64,000 nucleotides of DNA from assembly GCA_943840565.1 (NCBI GenBank), contig CALSUY010000001.1:186001-250000 (forward strand), in the 5' to 3' direction. Positions 58,949 to 64,000 of the stretch are shown here, in pieces. Positions within the stretch are counted from its first letter, which is position 1. Each line of letters begins with the position of its first letter. Position numbers and translations under genes: made by a program. The notes under the pieces were generated by a model. It saw only the letters and a program-made list of their open reading frames with translations. It made no database searches and was not told the origin of the DNA. The DNA comes from an uncultured Candidatus Actinomarinales bacterium. Lineage in GTDB: Bacteria; Actinomycetota; Acidimicrobiia; Actinomarinales; Actinomarinaceae.

Positions 58949-61543
58949 ATGAAGTTGCTTACAAACTTTTTTGGTTCGGCCGCTACTAAGAGACCAGTAG
59001 TAACTATTTTGGTCGTACTTTTACTGACAGGTTTTTTTGGATACATGTCTACTCAAGCGGAAGAACTCAGTACAAGTTTTGGTGGGGAACTAGACACACC
59101 AGAAATTCAAGCACAATCAAAATTAGGTGATTACTTTGCTTCTTCAGGTGGTCAAAGCGTTTTTCAAATAATAATTACTGGTGATGATGTATTAACTGTA
59201 GATGGATACAAAGCTTGGCTTGAAATTCAACAAGTTGTCGCAACAAGTGAAATTTCTGAGTATCTAGTTAGTCAACCAGGCCAAGGGGCATTACAAGGAT
59301 TTTTTGGACCTATTGATTTTGCTAGAGCTTTTAATCCTATGTTTAACATTGATCAAATGAATGATGAACAATTTAAACAAGCTTATAAAGCAGCTTCAGC
59401 GCAAATGCCTCCAGAATTTCAAGCTTTTGCATCTGCATTACTTTCTGAAAACTATGATGCAGATAAAGTAAGTTCCACAGCCGGCCTTGCCATAATCACA
59501 ATTGATTCGGCTAAAATTGCACAAAACTATGGAGGTAGTGATGGAGCATTTATCGAGCAACCACGTATGGAAGTTCAACTAAGCGAAGAGCTGGGTTTAA
59601 TAAGTAGTAATTTCGAAAATATTGAAGTAAGTGGATTCTCTTTTGGGCTTTTACTGGGTAATGATGGAGGAGACTTCTTAACTGAAATTGGTATTTTATT
59701 TGGTAAGGCTTTCTTAATCATCCTCGGTGTTTTAGCATACATATTTTTTATTAGACCAAGGAAAGGTTATGGCTTTTTTAAATCATCCAGAAGAACTTTA
59801 AGTGATTTGCTATTAAGCCTTGGAACTATACTTCTCTCAATTTTATGGATGCAGGGGATTGGAACACTTTTAGGTCCCGGATTCCTTAATATCATTGGAG
59901 CTCCGAATCAGATTTCACAAATAGCACCGATTCTTTTAATTGGTTTAGGAGTTGATTATGCAATTCACTTTACAGGAAGATATCGAGAAGAACTGGGAGA
60001 GGGTTTATCTGTAAAAGACTCTACAAAGAATACTTTAAGTTCTGTTGGCATAGCCTTGACGCTTGCTACCTTAGCTACAATTGTTGGTTTCCTTTCAAAT
60101 GTTGTATCACCATTACCTGAATTTAAAGATTTTGGAATAACTGTTTCGTTTGGAATTTTATTTGCCTTACTACTAGTCATGACCTTTGTTCCTGCAATCA
60201 GGTCTTTATTAGACAAAAAGGCTGAGAAAAAAGATTCTATAAACAGGGAAGCTTTCTCCTCATCTGGTGAAAGCGTCCTTAATAAAGTTGCCGGCGCAAG
60301 CTCTATTATTCCTAGAAAATTAAAACTTATTAGCATAGCTTTACTCTTGGGTATCTCCAGTTACGGTTATGTCAGTTTTACTAATTTAGATACAGTATTT
60401 AATTTCACTGATTTTCTTCCTGAAGATGATCCAGTTGTAGCTACACTTGCAGTCTTGACTGATGAATTTGGTGGTGGGTTTGGAGAGACTACTACCGTTT
60501 TACTTGAAGGTGAAGATTTAGCTACTCCAGAAATTCATAATGCAATTATTGACGCAATTAATAATTTAGCTACTGCTGACAATGTGGTAGTTTTTGGTGA
60601 AAATGTTGCAAATGAATCTGTAGTTGCATCCCTTGGAGCAATGTTAGCACCCCAAGATGTTGCACCAGGTGCACCCCCTCAAGCACCTGACATGGATCTT
60701 ATTTCAGGATTAATGTCATATGGTGTTCAGCTCATGACTGGGGAAGGAATGAATGCACTTAAAGTTTCGACTACTGGTGATGTTGAGTCACTTTACAAAT
60801 CTCTTTTAACAATGGACCCAGCAACTTTTGGTGGTTCTCTCTACTTAAACGATCAGGAAATATTTACGGCACAACAAATAAAAATTACAACTTCAGCTGG
60901 TTCAGAAGGTTCTAGACAGCTGACCGAAGATATTTATAGTGCTTTTGCTCAAGTTATAGATCTTGGAGTTGACGTAGCGGCAACAAATGACAGTATTGTA
61001 ACAAACAGTGTAAGCGATTTAATATCAGCTTCACAATTCCAGTCCTTAATTTTCGCAATACTTTCCTCTATGCTATTTTTGATAATCTATTATTGGATTG
61101 ACTTGAGGAGACCATTTTTAGGTGTGGTTACGATATTCCCTGTTATAGCTATCGTCATGGGTACATATTTGGGAATGGGCTTATTAGAAATACCTCTAAA
61201 TCCAGTAACAGCAACTTTAACAGGTATAGCAATAGGAATCGGAGTTCCGTTCGTAATACATGTCACTAATAGATTCAGAGAAGCTTTGACTAAAGACTCA
61301 AATCCAGTATCTGCAATTACATCAACTCTTAAAACAACAGGAGGTTCATTATTTGGTTCAGCATTTACAACAATGGCTGGTTTCGGAATTCTGACAACCT
61401 CAACACTAAAACCATTTCAACAAATGGGTCAAGTTGTATTAGTTTCTATAGGATTTGCATTAGTTGCATCAATTTTAATTCTCCCTACGTTACTTGTTTT
61501 GTGGGCAAATTATCATAATAAAAAAACTGCTAAATCTTTATAG
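58949..61543 (+). CDS. MMPL/RND-superfamily transporter
   Basis: An 864-residue membrane protein with the internal twofold repeat of the MMPL/HpnN family: each half has one membrane helix, a large extracytoplasmic domain and a five-helix bundle. The first half has GVDYAIHFTGRYREELG and the second IGVPFVIHVTNRFREAL, the duplicated helix 4 signature. In actinobacteria such proteins export lipids or siderophore-like molecules; the cargo here is unknown. A ribosome-binding site TGGAG lies eight bases before the ATG. It is divergent from the M15 peptidase gene. The first extracytoplasmic domain starts with a segment rich in glutamine and glycine (SQPGQGALQGFFG). Confidence 0.88.
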   Translation: MKLLTNFFGSAATKRPVVTILVVLLLTGFFGYMSTQAEELSTSFGGELDTPEIQAQSKLGDYFASSGGQSVFQIIITGDDVLTVDGYKAWLEIQQVVATSEISEYLVSQPGQGALQGFFGPIDFARAFNPMFNIDQMNDEQFKQAYKAASAQMPPEFQAFASALLSENYDADKVSSTAGLAIITIDSAKIAQNYGGSDGAFIEQPRMEVQLSEELGLISSNFENIEVSGFSFGLLLGNDGGDFLTEIGILFGKAFLIILGVLAYIFFIRPRKGYGFFKSSRRTLSDLLLSLGTILLSILWMQGIGTLLGPGFLNIIGAPNQISQIAPILLIGLGVDYAIHFTGRYREELGEGLSVKDSTKNTLSSVGIALTLATLATIVGFLSNVVSPLPEFKDFGITVSFGILFALLLVMTFVPAIRSLLDKKAEKKDSINREAFSSSGESVLNKVAGASSIIPRKLKLISIALLLGISSYGYVSFTNLDTVFNFTDFLPEDDPVVATLAVLTDEFGGGFGETTTVLLEGEDLATPEIHNAIIDAINNLATADNVVVFGENVANESVVASLGAMLAPQDVAPGAPPQAPDMDLISGLMSYGVQLMTGEGMNALKVSTTGDVESLYKSLLTMDPATFGGSLYLNDQEIFTAQQIKITTSAGSEGSRQLTEDIYSAFAQVIDLGVDVAATNDSIVTNSVSDLISASQFQSLIFAILSSMLFLIIYYWIDLRRPFLGVVTIFPVIAIVMGTYLGMGLLEIPLNPVTATLTGIAIGIGVPFVIHVTNRFREALTKDSNPVSAITSTLKTTGGSLFGSAFTTMAGFGILTTSTLKPFQQMGQVVLVSIGFALVASILILPTLLVLWANYHNKKTAKSL

Positions 61544-61566
61544 ATTTGGTTATTACTATTAAATGA

Positions 61567-62331
61567 GTGAAAGTATTTGATTTACTCGATGTAGTTAACA
61601 AAATCTGTCCTTTAAAGGATGCATTTGATGATGATAAAGTAGGTTTACTTATTGGATCTGGGACAAATGATGTTTCTGGAATAGTTGTTAGTCATGATTT
61701 AGAAAAATCTACACTTGATTACTGTAAAGAAAATAATATAAATACAGTCATTTCATACCATCCAGCAACATATAAAAAATTTGATGATCTTAATGAAGAT
61801 TTAATGCTTTCAAAGTTGTCCCTTGACTATTACAAGGAAAATATCAATGTCATATCGATACACACTGCTCAAGATGTTTGCATAGGTGGAAATGGTGACA
61901 CTTTAGCAAACATTTTTAATCTAACAGATGTTCAAATCTTTGGAGAAACCTCACCAGGAATAGGAGTTGGAAAAATTGGCAGAATTAAAAATCATGATCC
62001 AAATTCTCTAAGCGCGCTAATAGAAAATAAACTTTCCACAACAATTGTTAGAACAAACAGCCAGTATCATCAACTTAAGAATATTGAAAAAATTGCTTTT
62101 GTTCCAGGTTCTGGAACACAATTCTTAGATGAAATATTAGGAAAAACAGACGTCTTTATAACTGGGGATGCTTCACACCATCATTTTCTACTTACGGATG
62201 AATACAACATGGGATTCATTCAATTAAATCATATATCTACAGAGAAACCTGGCATGCAATCTTTTACTGACAAACTAAACAAAGTTCTAAAATTAAACAT
62301 AAAATATTTATACAACAAATATTATGAATGA
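61567..62331 (+). CDS. Nif3-like dinuclear metal-centre protein
   Basis: A 254-residue protein of the Nif3/YbgI family. The blocks DDDKVGLLIGSG, ISYHPATYKKF and SIHTAQDVCIGGNGDTLAN match the metal-binding site, and ITGDASHHHFL with FIQLNHISTEKPGM near the end completes it. The canonical N-terminal HHP is YHP here; the other histidines are kept. The biochemical role of the family is not settled. The start is GTG 61567; an ATG at 61563 is out of frame. It overlaps the following zinc-ribbon gene by eight bases. The order Nif3, zinc-ribbon protein, RNase H matches mycobacteria. Confidence 0.88.
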   Translation: MKVFDLLDVVNKICPLKDAFDDDKVGLLIGSGTNDVSGIVVSHDLEKSTLDYCKENNINTVISYHPATYKKFDDLNEDLMLSKLSLDYYKENINVISIHTAQDVCIGGNGDTLANIFNLTDVQIFGETSPGIGVGKIGRIKNHDPNSLSALIENKLSTTIVRTNSQYHQLKNIEKIAFVPGSGTQFLDEILGKTDVFITGDASHHHFLLTDEYNMGFIQLNHISTEKPGMQSFTDKLNKVLKLNIKYLYNKYYE

Positions 62332-63034
62332 ACCATTTTTACTCAGTAATCTTATAGAGCTTCAAGATATTGATAACAAGATATACAAACTCGAAGTTGA
62401 TAAAAAGAGCAGTGAAAATGTTGAGCGATTAATAGCTTTAGAATCTGAGTTTAATGAAGTAAATAAAAAAATTGAATCACAAAAGAATATTATGGCTAGT
62501 TACTTTAAAGATATTGAAGAAATTTCAAAAACTAGTAACTCTATTCTTCAAAAGATTTCCAGCATAAATATTAAACTTGAAGATAAATCTTTAGATGCAA
62601 ACGAACTTTTGAACTATACAAAACAGAAAGAGTCAAGTCAATCACAAGTATCTCAATTAGAAAAGAAAAAAATTATTCATGATAGGAATAATGATGATGA
62701 AATTAAGGAAATGCAGTTATTAAATGAATCATTAAGTGATGTTAAGGATGATTTGATGAATACATCTAAATTAGTTAAAGATGAATGGATGGTTATTGAT
62801 GAAAAGCTTAGCTTATACGAATTAGAAAAAAAAGAATTTCTTACTAACTTTCCATTGAAAATACAAGAGCTTTACGATGAACTAAAAACTAGAGGAGTAG
62901 ATGTCGTGGCTGCTTATAAACTTGAAAATAATCAGTGTGGCTGTTGCGGTGTAGATTTAACTACTAGTGAATTAGATGCGATATCTGCAACAGAGTTTCA
63001 GCAGTGCCCTTATTGTGATGGTGTTCTAGTTTGA
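62324..63034 (+). CDS. Coiled-coil C4-type zinc-ribbon protein (CT398/YbgI-neighbour family)
   Basis: A 236-residue protein made of a long coiled coil (about residues 10-180) followed by a zinc ribbon with C205, C208, C228 and C231 (CGCC ... CPYC). This is the CT398-like family found in many bacteria next to a Nif3-like gene. The function is uncertain; a role in secretion or nucleic-acid handling has been suggested for relatives. Starts with ATG 62324 inside the Nif3 gene, and the RNase H start overlaps its stop. Confidence 0.85.
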   Translation: MNEPFLLSNLIELQDIDNKIYKLEVDKKSSENVERLIALESEFNEVNKKIESQKNIMASYFKDIEEISKTSNSILQKISSINIKLEDKSLDANELLNYTKQKESSQSQVSQLEKKKIIHDRNNDDEIKEMQLLNESLSDVKDDLMNTSKLVKDEWMVIDEKLSLYELEKKEFLTNFPLKIQELYDELKTRGVDVVAAYKLENNQCGCCGVDLTTSELDAISATEFQQCPYCDGVLV

Positions 63035-63423
63035 TACTAGATATATATTGTGATGGTGCTTCAAGATCTAATCCAGGAGAAGCTTCAGTGGGAGTTTCTA
63101 TTAGTCATGAGAATATTGAAATTAAAGTTATTTCTAGAAAAATAGGAATAGCTACTAATAATGTGGCCGAATATCAGGCTTTAATCGACGGTTTACAATA
63201 CTGTAATGATAACAATATTCAATCAGCTAGGTTTTATCTAGACTCAAAACTAGTGGTAGAACAAATAGTTGGTAATTTTAAAGTAAAGTCAGAGCATCTA
63301 AGGGAATTACATGGGCGTGCAAAAGCCTTAATTTTTAAAATAGAAAATTTTACAATAGAGCATGTGTACAGAGAAAACAATAAAAGAGCAGATGAACTAG
63401 CTAACTTAGCACTGGATAAATAA
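63031..63423 (+). CDS. RNase HI-family ribonuclease
   Basis: A 130-residue single-domain RNase HI fold. The catalytic carboxylates are D8 (YCDGASRSNPG), E47 (NVAEYQAL), D71 (FYLDSKLVV) and D121 (KRADELANLA). It cleaves RNA in RNA-DNA hybrids. In mycobacteria the corresponding protein carries an additional acid-phosphatase domain; that part is absent here. The start is TTG 63031, overlapping the zinc-ribbon stop (TTGA). The start was chosen because it gives the family N-terminus ILDIYCDGAS. Confidence 0.9.
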   Translation: MILDIYCDGASRSNPGEASVGVSISHENIEIKVISRKIGIATNNVAEYQALIDGLQYCNDNNIQSARFYLDSKLVVEQIVGNFKVKSEHLRELHGRAKALIFKIENFTIEHVYRENNKRADELANLALDK

Positions 63424-63881
63424 TGTTTTTTTGGTTTATTGGTGTTGGAGTTATCATTTTTAAATATATTTTTAAAGATAAGAATGCTGACTTAAGGTTT
63501 TTGATTGTAGGTCTTTTGATTTTAGATATTATGGATATTCTTTTGGCTGTCCAACCTGTTGGTAAAGACCAAAAATTTGTAACACATTCATTATTGCTCT
63601 CAGTTTTCACTATGTTTTTGATAATGCTGTTAACTAAGAGAGGTACAAAAACTAGAAAGAACTTATTACTATTTTCAATAGGCACTTACCTACATTTGTT
63701 TTTAGATTTCATGTGGCTAGATCAATCTACTTTTTTATACCCCCTTCCTTTTGAAAGCAATGAAATGTTCAACAAGAGTATCGCGTTAACTATCATTCAG
63801 GAATTAATAGGTGTCGCATATGTCATTTACAAAATGAAAGATAACTCATTCAAAACTTTTATAAGAAGTGGAATTATTTAG
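63423..63881 (+). CDS. Membrane protein, possibly YdjM/DUF457-like hydrolase
   Basis: A 152-residue protein with four or five membrane segments. FVTHSLLLSVFTM and YLHLFLDFMW place histidines and an aspartate next to membrane helices, like the HxxxD pattern of the YdjM membrane-bound metal-dependent hydrolase family. I recognise the style rather than a close match. It starts at the base where RNase H stops and probably shares its transcript. Its end overlaps the convergent gene by eight bases. Confidence 0.5.
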   Translation: MFFWFIGVGVIIFKYIFKDKNADLRFLIVGLLILDIMDILLAVQPVGKDQKFVTHSLLLSVFTMFLIMLLTKRGTKTRKNLLLFSIGTYLHLFLDFMWLDQSTFLYPLPFESNEMFNKSIALTIIQELIGVAYVIYKMKDNSFKTFIRSGII

Positions 63882-64000
63882 AAGTTTTAACGAGCATATT
63901 TATACTCACCACTAATAAAAATATTGCGAATGATGTGTTCAGAAATTCTTGTGGTAATTCAAATGCTAAATTACCTCCAAACACCGATCCCAATATGCCG
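63874..64000 (-). CDS. C-terminus of a TauE/SafE-like membrane permease
   Basis: The last 41 codons of a minus-strand gene that continues past the window. GILGSVFGGNLAFELPQEFLNTSF followed by AIFLLVVSINML resembles the final repeat of TauE/SafE family permeases, with their GSxxGAxLA turn and terminal helix. Only this fragment is visible, so the call is tentative. It overlaps the convergent membrane-protein gene by eight bases. Confidence 0.5.
   Translation of the reverse strand, partial: GILGSVFGGNLAFELPQEFLNTSFAIFLLVVSINMLVKTSK

Noticed and set aside
59965-60336. Minus-strand open frame within the MMPL gene
   Set aside because: Antisense shadow of a continuous 864-residue protein.

Overview
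The window is about 30% GC and very tightly packed. Genes overlap or abut, and the longest stretch without a gene is the 138 bp between the divergent genes at 58810 and 58949; no gap reaches 300 bases. The housekeeping gene order is proA - AAA ATPase - VWA protein - nadD - rsfS ... holA - rpsT - lepA - rsmE - HIT - phoH - ybeY - uppS - glyS - dnaG, followed much later by Nif3 - zinc-ribbon protein - RNase H. From memory this is close to the order in mycobacteria (the Rv2427c to Rv2343c and Rv2230c to Rv2228c neighbourhoods). I therefore infer a streamlined, AT-rich actinobacterium, probably marine (Actinomarinales or a low-GC acidimicrobial lineage). No rRNA or marker-gene search was possible, so the rank is inference.

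Layout. (1) 1-6549: proline and NAD biosynthesis, a MoxR/VWA pair, a trkA-trkH potassium system on the opposite strand, rsfS and tRNA-Ala. (2) 6559-12015: a small surface-polysaccharide insert (flippase, polymerase, glycosyltransferase) wrapped around serC and a compact DUF1015 gene. (3) 12008-25852: a dense housekeeping run on the plus strand (leuS, holA-like, lepA, rsmE, HIT, phoH, pgpH, ybeY, uppS, glyS, dnaG, tRNA-Asn, SCP2-like protein, tRNA with CAT anticodon), with rpsT on the minus strand. (4) 25866-53769: a 28 kb cell-surface polysaccharide island beginning right after the tRNA. It holds nucleotide-sugar enzymes (RmlA-like, Ugd, UDP-glucuronate decarboxylase, UDP-glucuronate 4-epimerase, two WecB-like epimerases, a WecC-like dehydrogenase), two initiating phosphosugar transferases (WecA-type and PglC-type), about seven glycosyltransferases, three polymerase-like membrane proteins, one flippase, an asparagine-synthase-like amidotransferase, a heparinase-like lyase and a LytR-CpsA-Psr (LCP) ligase. 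Together these suggest a uronic-acid-rich, possibly amidated glycopolymer, some of it linked to the cell wall. (5) 53753-64000: ppc with an internal tandem duplication, an M15 peptidase, an MMPL/RND transporter, Nif3, the zinc-ribbon protein, RNase H, a membrane protein and the end of a TauE/SafE-like gene.

Quality of the sequence. Many genes are split by one-base shifts although the protein runs on in another frame. They include glyS, dnaG and pgpH, and rsmE and serC are split more than once. A living cell cannot lack glyS and dnaG, so most shifts are probably consensus errors of long-read type rather than decay. They are densest at 25.9-32.4 kb and 34.0-37.0 kb, while 12-14.9 kb, 37.2-40 kb and 46-53.7 kb read cleanly. 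Three places look like structural joins: 40360, about 45240, and the 1.47 kb duplication in ppc. Genes with one shift are listed as CDS; those broken several times are listed as pseudogene in the descriptive sense of disrupted as given.

Several transcription units start with a TANNNT hexamer 6-9 bases before the start codon and no Shine-Dalgarno sequence, which suggests leaderless mRNAs. Other genes (rpsT, the SCP2-like gene, the MMPL gene) have clear ribosome-binding sites. TTG and GTG starts are common.
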